Positions 34,011 through 42,257 of a stretch of 64,000 bases of DNA are shown in pieces. Within the stretch, counting starts at the first letter, position 1. Every line of letters starts with the position of its first letter. Location of the stretch: assembly GCA_028286345.1 (NCBI GenBank), contig JAQBRT010000001.1, positions 1-64,000 on the forward strand. Reading direction: 5' to 3'. The DNA comes from Candidatus Saccharimonadota bacterium (GTDB lineage: Bacteria; Patescibacteriota; Saccharimonadia; Saccharimonadales; UBA4665). The notes under the pieces were generated by a model. That model had not been told where the DNA came from. It saw only the letters and a program-made list of their open reading frames with translations, and did no database searches. The position numbers were made by a program, and so were the translations under genes.

Positions 34011-35101
34011 ACTTTGATGTAGCGGTGGACTGGCTGTTTTTTGGCCAATGGGCCGCTGTAGGTCTTGATGTCTTTGAAGACAAATTGGATGTCGCTGGCG
34101 GTGACTTTGTTGCCGTTGACGCTGCCAACTTTGACGATTTCTAGAGTAAAACCGGTATTAATAACGCCAGAGAATTCGCCAGGCTTGAGGCGGAATAGTT
34201 GGGAAGTGATCTGTGGTGCCACGTTGCGGTCTGATTCGCCGATTGGCGCCGGGAATTGGCCGCCGTTGGCCTTGGTTGGAGAATCGGACACCTGGGCTGC
34301 CAGTGTGGCAAAGTCTGCCCCGCCGTTAAGTTGCGCTAGGGCGCTGTCCGCGCGGGCCACGGTGGCAGTGTCGAGCTTAGCGACAACTTTTTGGGCAAGT
34401 AATTGCTGTTTGAGTTCGCGCTTAAAGTCATCCACGCTCCAGCCCCAGAACTCGTTGAGCACATCTTTAAAGACGCGGTCACTGCTGCCTAGGCGGTTTT
34501 GTGAACGTACCAAGGCAACTTCGTTATCGACTTCCCTATCTGTTACCGACACATGGCTTTGGGCAGCCAATTGCTTTACATAGGCATCATCAACCACTTG
34601 TTGGAGAGCTAGCTGCTTAAGGCCCTGGAGCTGGGATTTGTTCTTTTTATCCGCAAAGTTTGTTGCCTGCTGAGTTTGGTAGTAATGCAGGTTGCGGCGC
34701 AGTTCAAAAAGATAGCTTTCATAGCTCACCCAGCGGTTCCCCGTCTTGGCAACCGGGAATGGTATAACTTTTGTAACTCCGTACAGGAATGTTGAATTAC
34801 TTTGCAGCTTGTATAAGGCAATGCCGCAATACGCAAAAAAGACTATCAGCACGCCAATGAACAACCCAATAGAAATACGTACAATGCGGTGCTTAGAGTG
34901 TTGCAACGGATAAATGTACTTTCGGGCGCTGCTGAGGACTTCTTCTCGGTGTTCGGTGACTGTTTCGTTGGTGATGCGCGGCACATTAGCCAGAGCCTCG
35001 GTCACCTTTTCTTCGGTGGATTTGCCCCGGCGTAAAGCCGCCTTAAGTACTCGGGGTACTTCGGGGACTTTAGGTTTCTTTAGTTTCTTCAATTTCTTCA
35101 T
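34007..35101 (-). CDS. Membrane-anchored parvulin-type foldase (PrsA/SurA-like)
   Basis: The 364-residue protein has a very basic N-terminus, one transmembrane helix (about 82-102) and a large extracellular part. That part has a SurA-like helical chaperone region (about 165-270). A PPIC rotamase domain follows (FATLAAQVSDSPTKANGGQFP, then APQITSQLFRLKPGEFSGVI). Such proteins help secreted proteins fold outside the membrane, which suits a cell with many pilins and surface proteins. ATG 35101 was preferred to GTG 35134. It overlaps the preceding PH-domain gene by about 32 nt. Confidence 0.85.
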   Translation of the reverse strand: MKKLKKLKKPKVPEVPRVLKAALRRGKSTEEKVTEALANVPRITNETVTEHREEVLSSARKYIYPLQHSKHRIVRISIGLFIGVLIVFFAYCGIALYKLQSNSTFLYGVTKVIPFPVAKTGNRWVSYESYLFELRRNLHYYQTQQATNFADKKNKSQLQGLKQLALQQVVDDAYVKQLAAQSHVSVTDREVDNEVALVRSQNRLGSSDRVFKDVLNEFWGWSVDDFKRELKQQLLAQKVVAKLDTATVARADSALAQLNGGADFATLAAQVSDSPTKANGGQFPAPIGESDRNVAPQITSQLFRLKPGEFSGVINTGFTLEIVKVGSVNGNKVTASDIQFVFKDIKTYSGPLAKKQPVHRYIKV

Positions 35102-35684
35102 GCTGGTTTGATTGGCTATTACCGCTGTTAACACCGTACTGGGTGCCAGTGATACCCTGGTCGCGCAAAATGCCTACGAGCTTCTTCTGAATATGCGCGG
35201 GCTTGTGTACATCATGAATAGTCATGTCTCCCACGTAGGTTTGCATCTTTATTGTACCAAATCCAAGGAGAGTTTCCTGCAGGCCGGCCACTTCATAGTT
35301 CACAGACTGTATCTGAGCCAGCGAAATATCGGCCACCGCCCGGTGAAACAGCCCCTTTTGGGTGATCTGAATAAACCGCTGGTCCGTCACAATAAACACA
35401 CTGAAGTACCAACTTATATAGAACGGCAGGAATAGCAAAATGCTCAGGCCAAAACTGGCGATGAGACTTAGAAAGAAAAAGTTTGGGCTCGGGTATTTAT
35501 CGGGGTTGTGGGCATAGATAACGGTCAGTAACAGCGTATAGACCGGCCCTGCAAGGATGCCCGCAGAACCAATAACAATCCCCTTGCGCATTACTACCGG
35601 GTGCCTATGAAATACAAACAGCACGTCCTCGTCATCAAACTGGTCTTCGAAATATTTGTGTTTTGCGCTTTTGGCTTCAGCCAT
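35070..35684 (-). CDS. Membrane protein with bacterial PH (YdbS-like) domain
   Basis: The 204-residue protein has an acidic start, two hydrophobic helices (about 42-62 and 72-95) and a bPH2-type domain. The domain has FSVFIVTDQRFIQITQKGLFHR and the hallmark DISLAQIQSVNYEVAGLQETLLGFGTI. The role of such domains is unclear. TACAAT lies 6 nt before the ATG at 35684, so the second of two nearby ATGs is preferred and the message is probably leaderless. It is co-transcribed with the foldase. Confidence 0.82.
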   Translation of the reverse strand: MAEAKSAKHKYFEDQFDDEDVLFVFHRHPVVMRKGIVIGSAGILAGPVYTLLLTVIYAHNPDKYPSPNFFFLSLIASFGLSILLFLPFYISWYFSVFIVTDQRFIQITQKGLFHRAVADISLAQIQSVNYEVAGLQETLLGFGTIKMQTYVGDMTIHDVHKPAHIQKKLVGILRDQGITGTQYGVNSGNSQSNQHEEIEETKET

Positions 35685-35773
35685 AAGCATATTGTACCAC
35701 TTCGGTCACTCTTCGCTACGTTTAGCCCATGGGTTTTGAGCAGCACCCCACTTATTTTAGCTGGTGATGGTTT

Positions 35774-35848
35774 TGGTGCCCCCACCACGATTCGAACGTA
35801 GAGCTTCTCCTTAGGACGGAGTTGTTTTATCCATTGAACTATGGGGGC
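35774..35848 (-). tRNA. tRNA-Arg (CCT)
   Basis: The acceptor is GCCCCCA/TGGGGGC. The anticodon loop GTCCTAA sits between ACTCC and GGAGA, and the T-loop is TTCGAAT. CCA is encoded. Confidence 0.94.
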
Positions 35849-35897
35849 GAATTCTGGCGACCCCTCGATTGTACCATTTGAGGTGTATACTTTAGAT

Positions 35898-36107
35898 ATG
35901 TATGAAAGACCAAAAGAAGTGGCGGTGTTTACGCCGGTTCAAGAGGAGTCTCTCTTTGGTAAGGCACTCGGTGGCGCGGCAGTCCGTGCCGATATAGTCG
36001 ACCTTAACGGCGAAGTTGTTCGGAGCAGTATTTTTTACGCTCCAACGAGAGACATGATAGACCTGGTAGAAGCCAAAGTGGGCGCTACTTCTTCCGCGGC
36101 TGAGTAA
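35898..36107 (+). CDS. Small unrecognised protein, 69 residues
   Basis: The soluble protein opens MYERPKEVAVFTPVQEESLF and has a strand-turn-strand middle (ADIVDLNGEVVRSSIFY). TATACT lies 6 nt before the ATG, predicting a leaderless message. Its 3' end overlaps the convergent ndk gene by 23 nt. No family was recognised; the support is the promoter spacing and the intact frame. Confidence 0.55.
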   Translation: MYERPKEVAVFTPVQEESLFGKALGGAAVRADIVDLNGEVVRSSIFYAPTRDMIDLVEAKVGATSSAAE

Positions 36108-36591
36108 ACGGTTGGTGTACCGTGTCGTAGGTGTGCAGTTCGCTGTCTGAGAACCAGTGGGAGATTTCTTTCTTGGCCTCGGAGAGGTCGGCTGAGGCGT
36201 GGATAATGTTGGCAACGCCGCGGCCAACGCTAGCGGCTGCACCATAGGTAACGTGGGCGTAATCGCCGCGGATCGTGCCGGGAGCGGCACTCTTTGGCTC
36301 GGTGGCGCCAACCATTTTACGGATGGTTTCGACGGCTTCAACGCCTTCGAGAACCATGGCAATAACCGGGCCATCCTGCATGCTGGCCAGCTGGCTTTCG
36401 AAGATCTCGTCGCCTTTGCGAGTTTTGAGTGTGCCAATGCCTTCGTAGTGCGTAAATAGGTCGTCGTAACTTGGCTGGAGCATTTTCATAGCAATAATTT
36501 TGAAGCCGGCGCGTTCAAAGCGAGTGATAATTTCGCCGATGATGCCACGGAGTACGGCATCTGGTTTGAAAATAATGAGTGATCGTTCCAC
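36085..36591 (-). CDS. ndk: Nucleoside diphosphate kinase
   Basis: Ndk transfers the gamma phosphate from ATP to other nucleoside diphosphates through a phospho-histidine. The 168-residue protein has ERSLIIFKPDAVLRG, the nucleotide-binding core and the active His in GVANIIHASADLSEAKKEI. It is about 20 residues longer than many orthologues because of an insert after residue 50 (LKTRKGDEIFESQL) and an extended C-terminus. The start is GTG with AGGAAT upstream. Confidence 0.96.
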   Translation of the reverse strand: MERSLIIFKPDAVLRGIIGEIITRFERAGFKIIAMKMLQPSYDDLFTHYEGIGTLKTRKGDEIFESQLASMQDGPVIAMVLEGVEAVETIRKMVGATEPKSAAPGTIRGDYAHVTYGAAASVGRGVANIIHASADLSEAKKEISHWFSDSELHTYDTVHQPFTQPRKK

Positions 36592-36650
36592 GTAATATTC
36601 CTGTTTAGTTCACTTTATTTTAACAGAGCTTGGCCTGTTACAATAACGGT

Positions 36651-37574
36651 ATGCTATTCGCTCATGCTAAAACTGATTTTCTCGAGTACCTTGAACTCGA
36701 GCAAAACCGCTCGCAGAAGACCATCCGCAACTACGACCACTACTTAACGCGGCTGATCGATTTTGCGGGCGACATTCAAGTTACAGAGATCGATAAGGAG
36801 CTGGTGCGTAAATGGCGGTTGTGGCTCAACCGGCTGGGTACTAACAACTCCGACGAACTGGGCAAAGCCACGCTCAATTACCACTTGATTGCCCTGCGCA
36901 GCTTCTTAAAGTTCTGCGCCAAGCGCGACATCCCCGCCCTGACAGCCGACAAAGTCGAGCTGGCGCGCACCGTCCGCAAGCAAGTCACATTCCTGAATGC
37001 CGAAGAAGTGGAACGCCTATTTGAACAGCCGGATACAACCACCATTACCGGGACGCGTGACCGGGCCATACTAGAATTGCTGTTTAGTTCCGGCTTACGT
37101 GTTAGCGAGCTAACCGGCCTAGACCGCGACCACATTAACCTCAAGCGCCGCGAGTTTATGGTCCGCGGTAAGGGCCAAAAAGACCGCCCAATTTTTATTA
37201 GCCAGGACGCCGCCACCTGGGTTGAACGCTACCTCGATAAACGTGAAGACAATGCCCGGCCCCTGTTTGCCCGCTACAGCGGTAGCAAAAAAGTTGACCT
37301 CTCCGGCAATTTTCACCGTCTGACCGACCGCAGTGTCCAAAGGTTAGTTGCCCGCTATGCCCTGCTGGCCGGCATCACCAAGCATGTTAGCCCGCACACG
37401 CTCAGGCACAGTTTTGCCACCGACCTACTTATGAACGGTGCCGACCTGCGGTCTGTCCAAGCCATGCTTGGCCACAGCAATATTGCTACTACTCAGATTT
37501 ATACGCATGTGACAGATTTCCACCTAAAAGAGATTCACGAAAAGTTCCACCACAAGAACCCTGACGAAGACTAA
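36651..37574 (+). CDS. XerC/D-type tyrosine recombinase
   Basis: The 307-residue protein has a SAM-like N-terminal core-binding domain (LELEQNRSQKTIRNYDHYL) and the catalytic domain. Visible residues are Arg in SSGLRVSELTGL, Lys in VRGKGQKDRP, HTLRHSFAT with His and Arg, GHSNIATTQIYTH with His and the nucleophile Tyr. Such enzymes resolve chromosome dimers at dif. No flanking attachment sites were seen, so it is probably the housekeeping Xer protein. TACAAT lies 6 nt before the ATG, predicting a leaderless message. Confidence 0.9.
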   Translation: MLFAHAKTDFLEYLELEQNRSQKTIRNYDHYLTRLIDFAGDIQVTEIDKELVRKWRLWLNRLGTNNSDELGKATLNYHLIALRSFLKFCAKRDIPALTADKVELARTVRKQVTFLNAEEVERLFEQPDTTTITGTRDRAILELLFSSGLRVSELTGLDRDHINLKRREFMVRGKGQKDRPIFISQDAATWVERYLDKREDNARPLFARYSGSKKVDLSGNFHRLTDRSVQRLVARYALLAGITKHVSPHTLRHSFATDLLMNGADLRSVQAMLGHSNIATTQIYTHVTDFHLKEIHEKFHHKNPDED

Positions 37575-38626
37575 CAACCGCCAGAGTCGGAGAAGCCAGG
37601 ACGAACACGCAGTTGCTTGCAGGCATTACCGATGGTTTCGAGCGTAAAGCCTGGGTAATAGAAGCTGTTACGGTTGGGGATTCGGACTTGGATACGTTTG
37701 AGCACATCTTGGGCACGGCCAGTCGAATCAACCAGGCTTTGGGCATCGGCTAAGTTGTCCGCACCGCCGTTAGCGCTAATGAACACTTTTGTATCACTAT
37801 AAATTGACCGTAGGCTAATGAGCACCCGTGGCGCACTCCCGCCACCGCCGTTAATTGTTACCGAGCAGCGCAGTGGCGTATTACCCGGAGAACATTTGCC
37901 ATCCATGACTACACCTTGTGCTGAAGCCACGTTAGTGTACGTAAATGTATTATTACTAGCTGTCGTGGTTGGATACAAGTAAGCCGTGAAGGTATTGTTT
38001 TGTAGCGTGGCGCGGTCAACGGCACCTAGGCCAATTGGCGTTATGCTGATGCGGACCACGCCGATAGCATCCCATGCGCCGCCGGCTGGCGGGAAGGATA
38101 CGTTGCCAACACCACTAGTGCTGCGGATTTTTTGCGGGCTACTCTGGTCAGCATCTTCCCAGGAAACAGTAAGGCTCGTAAAGTTAGTCTGGGCACCTGA
38201 CGGGTCTACGGCGCGCGCTACAAAGGCTGTTGGGTTTACTTGGTCAACTGGTGAGTATTTGAGCGTACCCGGGGCGGAATCGATTAATAAACAGGTCCAT
38301 TCGGAGTTAGTGCTATCGACATCATTCTTTGACAAGTAGGCCTCAGCGAGAGTTTTAGGTCCGACAATCGGGTCACAGCTGGTTTTTTTACCTACATAGC
38401 CATTGTTTAGGGCAGCTACGGCGTCGTTGACACCTGATTCTGCAGCATAGTAGGCCTGGTTGGCAAGCTGTTTGCCGGTAGCTTGAGTAATTTCACGACG
38501 CATGAGTTGGGCAAAACCAACAGATATCAGCCCCACAATAACTACCAAAGTAATAGCAATAACAAGCGCCGCGAACCCCTCTTGCTCACCCCTGAGCGTT
38601 TGTCTTTTCATAAGCACATTGTACAT
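37571..38626 (-). CDS. PilX-like pilus assembly protein
   Basis: The 351-residue protein has a type IV pilin-like N-terminus without a clear cleavage Gly (EGFAALVIAITLVVIVGLIS), then ANQAYYAAESGVNDAVAAL, typical of PilX-N minor pilus proteins. A large Cys-containing beta-rich part follows. The ATG at 38626 overlaps the TGA of the preceding pilin gene (TGATG). A second ATG at 38611 has TACAAT 6 nt upstream and might start a separate leaderless message. It is the last gene of the minor-pilin cluster and converges on the recombinase gene with a 4-nt overlap. Confidence 0.75.
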   Translation of the reverse strand: MYNVLMKRQTLRGEQEGFAALVIAITLVVIVGLISVGFAQLMRREITQATGKQLANQAYYAAESGVNDAVAALNNGYVGKKTSCDPIVGPKTLAEAYLSKNDVDSTNSEWTCLLIDSAPGTLKYSPVDQVNPTAFVARAVDPSGAQTNFTSLTVSWEDADQSSPQKIRSTSGVGNVSFPPAGGAWDAIGVVRISITPIGLGAVDRATLQNNTFTAYLYPTTTASNNTFTYTNVASAQGVVMDGKCSPGNTPLRCSVTINGGGGSAPRVLISLRSIYSDTKVFISANGGADNLADAQSLVDSTGRAQDVLKRIQVRIPNRNSFYYPGFTLETIGNACKQLRVRPGFSDSGGC

Positions 38627-39252
38627 CAGTTAGCTAACCTGCGGGTAACAGTTTTTTTCAGGGAAGCGACAGCGCAAAATTGGTTACCTTTAACTGATTG
38701 GCAATTGGTGGTGTCAGCAATTTTGTTATATACCACCAGGTCCCCGCCATAAGCGATCGTGACTGTCACAAACCAAGTACGGTCATCAAGCTTGCCGGTA
38801 TCGAGGTCTGTAACCTCCATGTTGTTACCAAGAAGCTCCACGCCACTCTTATCAACAGCATCTGGGGCGGTGTTTAAGTCCGCATATGCGGTCAAATCAA
38901 AAGGTGTACAGACGTCGGCTGTTTTCATGCTGTCACGCCACAAGACATGCGGATGCGTCGCGTCTAGGGGCTGGGCCCGCAGGAATGTGTAGCGGGTGGC
39001 GCCCATACAAACCGTTTCACTACCACTGACCGACTTGTGCTGCGGCATATTACTGCCTACCTGGATATCGGAGCTTATACTCGTCATGAGGTTGCGGGCA
39101 ATGTTCTGGGTGTTTGCTTGGTTGACGCCCTTAGAAAAGAGCTTGCCAAGCTGCGACAACGTCAGGGTGCTTAATAGCAATATTACTGAAAGTATCGTCA
39201 AGGCGATCATTAGCTCAACAATCGTAAAACCGGCTTGTTTTTGCCTGGTCAT
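38626..39252 (-). CDS. Type IV minor pilin (PilW-like)
   Basis: The 208-residue prepilin has a seven-residue leader ending in Gly, then FTIVELMIALTILSVILL, with Phe+1 and Glu+5 as required by the prepilin peptidase and for assembly. The C-terminal part has several Cys pairs. It overlaps its neighbours on both sides by a few bases, so the minor pilins are translated as one unit. Confidence 0.88.
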   Translation of the reverse strand: MTRQKQAGFTIVELMIALTILSVILLLSTLTLSQLGKLFSKGVNQANTQNIARNLMTSISSDIQVGSNMPQHKSVSGSETVCMGATRYTFLRAQPLDATHPHVLWRDSMKTADVCTPFDLTAYADLNTAPDAVDKSGVELLGNNMEVTDLDTGKLDDRTWFVTVTIAYGGDLVVYNKIADTTNCQSVKGNQFCAVASLKKTVTRRLAN

Positions 39253-39698
39253 GGCTGGTGTACCTTATAAAACAGCTGCTCCTGCTGTGGGCCAAAAGTG
39301 CCCACGCCCTGCCACTTTACTGTCGCAGTAAAATGATCTTGGTGGGCGCCACTGGACAAACTATCAACGTAATCGATGGTCAAAACGTAACTAGCACCAG
39401 AGCCTGCGGGGGTAATGGTACACGCGGCGGTAACAGGACGGATAACATTGCCGGTTACTGGGTCCATACAGAACGTGCCAGCCGCAAACACCTTAGGGTT
39501 GTCTGTCCGCGCCCTTATGAGCTCAACCTGGCCCGACAAGTATTGCAATGCCTCGGTGTGTTCCTGGGCATTACGGGCTTGCAACAAAGCCTTATTGGCC
39601 GTTGCGTAGGCAATGCTGAACGCCATGGCCAGCACTGTGAGCGCAATCATTACTTCGACGATGGTATCGCCGCGCTGACTTTTAATTATTTGGCGCAT
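39249..39698 (-). CDS. Type IV minor pilin with Asp at +1
   Basis: The 149-residue prepilin has QRG/DTIVEVMIALTVLAMAFS. Residue +1 after the cleavage Gly is Asp rather than the usual Phe or Tyr, while Glu+5 is kept. This could reflect a GspK/I-like minor subunit placed at the tip. One Cys pair is present in the small globular part. It overlaps both neighbours. Confidence 0.85.
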   Translation of the reverse strand: MRQIIKSQRGDTIVEVMIALTVLAMAFSIAYATANKALLQARNAQEHTEALQYLSGQVELIRARTDNPKVFAAGTFCMDPVTGNVIRPVTAACTITPAGSGASYVLTIDYVDSLSSGAHQDHFTATVKWQGVGTFGPQQEQLFYKVHQP

Positions 39699-40591
39699 GG
39701 TGTTGAGTACCCCATATTTATCGTTGTCGTCTGGGCTTGGCCACTGGATCCACCAATGGTAATCGAGCCGTACTTTGGACCATATTTAAAACACAACAAG
39801 ATCAGCTTACCGCCAACAACTACATCGCTTGTGCCAATCGTCGGGAGTTTTGAATTGAGCTTGTCTGCCATATCGCCTTCGTTGAAGTAAGCTGCACTGT
39901 AGGTGCCCGGCACTGCCGCAGTGATAATTTGCTGAGCCGATGACTGGTTGGTCGCAGCCTTACTGACGTAGCCTCCAAAACTACCAAAAAAACCAAAGGC
40001 ACCAATGGGGGTACTGCTTACCGCACAGTCGGTGGTACACAAGAATGCATTGGTAAACTGCAGGCTAAAACTAGTTATCGGTGTTCTTGTCAGGTTAACA
40101 CTGGCAGGGTTGCCGGTTGCTTTCGTATCAACAACCATCGGGCTGGCGTTTGCGAATGAGTCAACTGAGTCAGTGGTGGTCACGTTAGTTTGCCGGGCCA
40201 CAGCGGTGTATATGGCAAATTGTGTGTCATCGGTGCTAAGAGCACTCGGGCTGCTATTGAGGTGGAACTGTACAACTTTACCAAGGAAGGTACAACCACC
40301 ATTACTGCCCTGCGGCCTGGTTCCGGCCTTAATGGTCGGTGCTGAGTTTGTCACCGTAGAAGCCGTGCAGTTGTTAGCGCCCAGGCTACTGTATTCGCCG
40401 TTAGCGACTTCATTCATAATTGCTTGGACCTGGCCGTTCATATCATTCATACTCTGCCTAAACTGGGCTGCTCCCTGCTTACCAGATATAAAAGTGGCCG
40501 CCATCATGAACATAATGCCACTGATAGCCATAAAAATCATGACTTCAATAATCGTATATCCAGACTTGGGGGAACCGTCCTGAAAAAGCAC
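39686..40591 (-). CDS. Type IV minor pilin, first gene of the cluster
   Basis: The 301-residue prepilin has SPKSG/YTIIEVMIFMAISGIM, with Tyr+1 and Glu+5. A large globular part with two Cys pairs (about residues 66-96 and 207-212) follows. The start is GTG at 40591 behind CTGGAG. A 96-bp spacer with TATACT at about 40655-40660 separates it from pilD, so the minor pilins may have their own promoter. Confidence 0.82.
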   Translation of the reverse strand: MLFQDGSPKSGYTIIEVMIFMAISGIMFMMAATFISGKQGAAQFRQSMNDMNGQVQAIMNEVANGEYSSLGANNCTASTVTNSAPTIKAGTRPQGSNGGCTFLGKVVQFHLNSSPSALSTDDTQFAIYTAVARQTNVTTTDSVDSFANASPMVVDTKATGNPASVNLTRTPITSFSLQFTNAFLCTTDCAVSSTPIGAFGFFGSFGGYVSKAATNQSSAQQIITAAVPGTYSAAYFNEGDMADKLNSKLPTIGTSDVVVGGKLILLCFKYGPKYGSITIGGSSGQAQTTTINMGYSTPCAK

Positions 40592-40687
40592 TTCTAATCT
40601 CCAGTTACGAGCAGGATTCGGCTTTTATTTTTGCCACCCAGCATAATAGCTTAAGTATAGCACAAGCGGTATCTGATAAAACGGCTT

Positions 40688-41536
40688 TTACAGCCCTATA
40701 AGCGTCACGCGGTACCAATGAATAATAGCCGTACCAAACAACTGTGTCACAATGGCAGCAATAATCAGGAATGGGCCAAACGGTATAACGCTTTTACCCT
40801 TGAGTTTATGCACTGCTACCAGGGGTATCGAGACCAAACTGCCAAGCAAAGCCGCCAAAAAGATAAATAACAAAGCTTTGGCGGGCGTGCCTACACTTAA
40901 GCCCAGCAGCCAGCCAAGCTTTACGTCACCGCCGCCAATCCACTTACCTGCCGATACCTGGAATAGCACGTAAAACAGTCCCCCGCCAACCGCTACAGCC
41001 GCTACGACGTTAATAAGCGCTACAACCGGCCTATCTGAGGCCGTCACGGCTACTAAGGCCTGCAACGCAGCCAAACCTGTAAGCGGGAAGACTAAGCGGT
41101 CCGGCAACAGCATCCAACGCAAATCATAGACCAAAAGCGCTATTAGCCCGACCAAAAGCGCCAGCCACAGTACAAATACGCCAACCTCAAGCCCCTGAAG
41201 CTGGTTTGGCCACCATAGGTAGGACGCAACAAACAGCGCGCCGGTAATAAGTTCCACAATTGGATATTGAACCGAGATCGGTGCTTTGCAGTAACGGCAC
41301 TTTCCACGCAGGCTCAGCCAGCTAAAAACCGGCACCAGATCCTTAGCTGCCAGTTCGTGCTTACAGTGCGGACACATACTACGGCCCTTACTTATCGATA
41401 AACGATCTAACTGTTTGCTATTTGGGCTCTTCTTAGCCGTTTCCTTGGACTGGGCGTGAATGCGCCATACCAGGGCATTTACAAAGCTGCCCAAGGCCAC
41501 TCCGTATACAGCAAGCATTAAGATAATCATGAGCAT
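40688..41536 (-). CDS. pilD: Prepilin peptidase / N-methylase
   Basis: The 282-residue inner-membrane aspartyl protease removes prepilin leaders and methylates the new N-terminus. The zinc motif CPHCKH..CRYCKAP and the catalytic aspartates in VYDLRWMLLPD and GGGDVKLG are intact. About eight helices are visible. TATGCT lies 6 nt before the first ATG, right after the terminator of the major pilin gene, so pilD has its own promoter and probably a leaderless message. Confidence 0.95.
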   Translation of the reverse strand: MLMIILMLAVYGVALGSFVNALVWRIHAQSKETAKKSPNSKQLDRLSISKGRSMCPHCKHELAAKDLVPVFSWLSLRGKCRYCKAPISVQYPIVELITGALFVASYLWWPNQLQGLEVGVFVLWLALLVGLIALLVYDLRWMLLPDRLVFPLTGLAALQALVAVTASDRPVVALINVVAAVAVGGGLFYVLFQVSAGKWIGGGDVKLGWLLGLSVGTPAKALLFIFLAALLGSLVSIPLVAVHKLKGKSVIPFGPFLIIAAIVTQLFGTAIIHWYRVTLIGL

Positions 41537-41547
41537 AATAGTAGCAT

Positions 41548-41577
41548 AAAAAATGAGCCCCTTTCGGAGCTCATTTT
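41548..41577 (-). terminator. Terminator of the major pilin gene
   Basis: AAAATGAGC with a short inner stem pairs with GCTCATTTT and is followed by T6 on the minus strand. The T-run runs into the -10 box of pilD. Confidence 0.85.
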
Positions 41578-41595
41578 ATTTAACTAGCGAGTTGA

Positions 41596-42156
41596 CTACT
41601 GTTCAACACACTGTAGGTTGCCGTTACCAGAACCGTTTTCGGTTACGTAGTAGATAGCAGCGGTGCGTGCGTTAGCGGTAGGAGTACAGTCCTGACCGTA
41701 GATAACCAATATTGAGTTAGTACTTACCTTAGTTGCGGCTTCAGAGCCAGGTGCAACAACTGTTGGTGCAACGGCAGGGCTAGCTGCAGCTGAGATCCAG
41801 ACGTTGCCATCTACGCCAGCGGCCTTGGCCTGAGCTATCTTGCCACCTGTGGTGAAGTAACCAAGCTTAGCGGTTTCAAAGTTACCAGTGGTGCCTTTAC
41901 CGAATGATGCTGTATCGGTCGTTGCCTGGTCAAAGACTGAGTCAGGTACAGTACCGTTGTTGTTACTAATAGCGTTTGCTAGTGCCGTAGCTACTAGGCC
42001 AGCGTCGTTTTTACGTTGCGTGTTGCGGCCGTTACGCTGCAGTGCTGGAACTGCCAGGAAGACGATCAACAGGATCAATCCGGCGATTGCCAACACGATC
42101 ATGACTTCGATAATCGTGAAGCCTTCGTTATTACTTTTCTTGAGTTTGCTAAGCAT
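41596..42156 (-). CDS. pilA: Major type IV pilin
   Basis: The 186-residue prepilin has the leader MLSKLKKSNNEG, then FTIIEVMIVLAIAGLILLIV (Phe+1, Glu+5) and PALQRNGRNTQRKND. The globular part is small, with one Cys pair near the C-terminus (CTPTA, LQC). It has its own promoter, a strong AAAGGGG site and its own terminator, as expected of an abundant subunit. It lies between pilC and pilD. Confidence 0.88.
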   Translation of the reverse strand: MLSKLKKSNNEGFTIIEVMIVLAIAGLILLIVFLAVPALQRNGRNTQRKNDAGLVATALANAISNNNGTVPDSVFDQATTDTASFGKGTTGNFETAKLGYFTTGGKIAQAKAAGVDGNVWISAAASPAVAPTVVAPGSEAATKVSTNSILVIYGQDCTPTANARTAAIYYVTENGSGNGNLQCVEQ

Positions 42157-42199
42157 TGCAAGTGCCCCTTTGCGATTTAGTTTAACTGCTTATGGTTTG

Positions 42200-42228
42200 A
42201 TAATAGATAGTTTAAGGAGATAAAGCAA
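42200..42228 (-). promoter_or_regulatory. Promoter of the major pilin gene
   Basis: TTGCTT (42223-42228) and TATTAT (42200-42205), minus strand, are 17 bp apart, with a leader of about 35 nt. Confidence 0.75.
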
Positions 42229-42257
42229 GCCTTTAGCCCTAGCTGTGGATAACTCCC

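Noticed and set aside
36651-37574. Tyrosine recombinase as the integrase of a mobile element
   Set aside because: It resembles housekeeping XerC/D, no direct repeats or phage genes flank it, and the pilus locus beside it is a core system.
42244-42252. TGTGGATAA (perfect DnaA box complement) upstream of the major pilin gene
   Set aside because: It is an isolated copy; one 9-mer is expected by chance in a window of this size.
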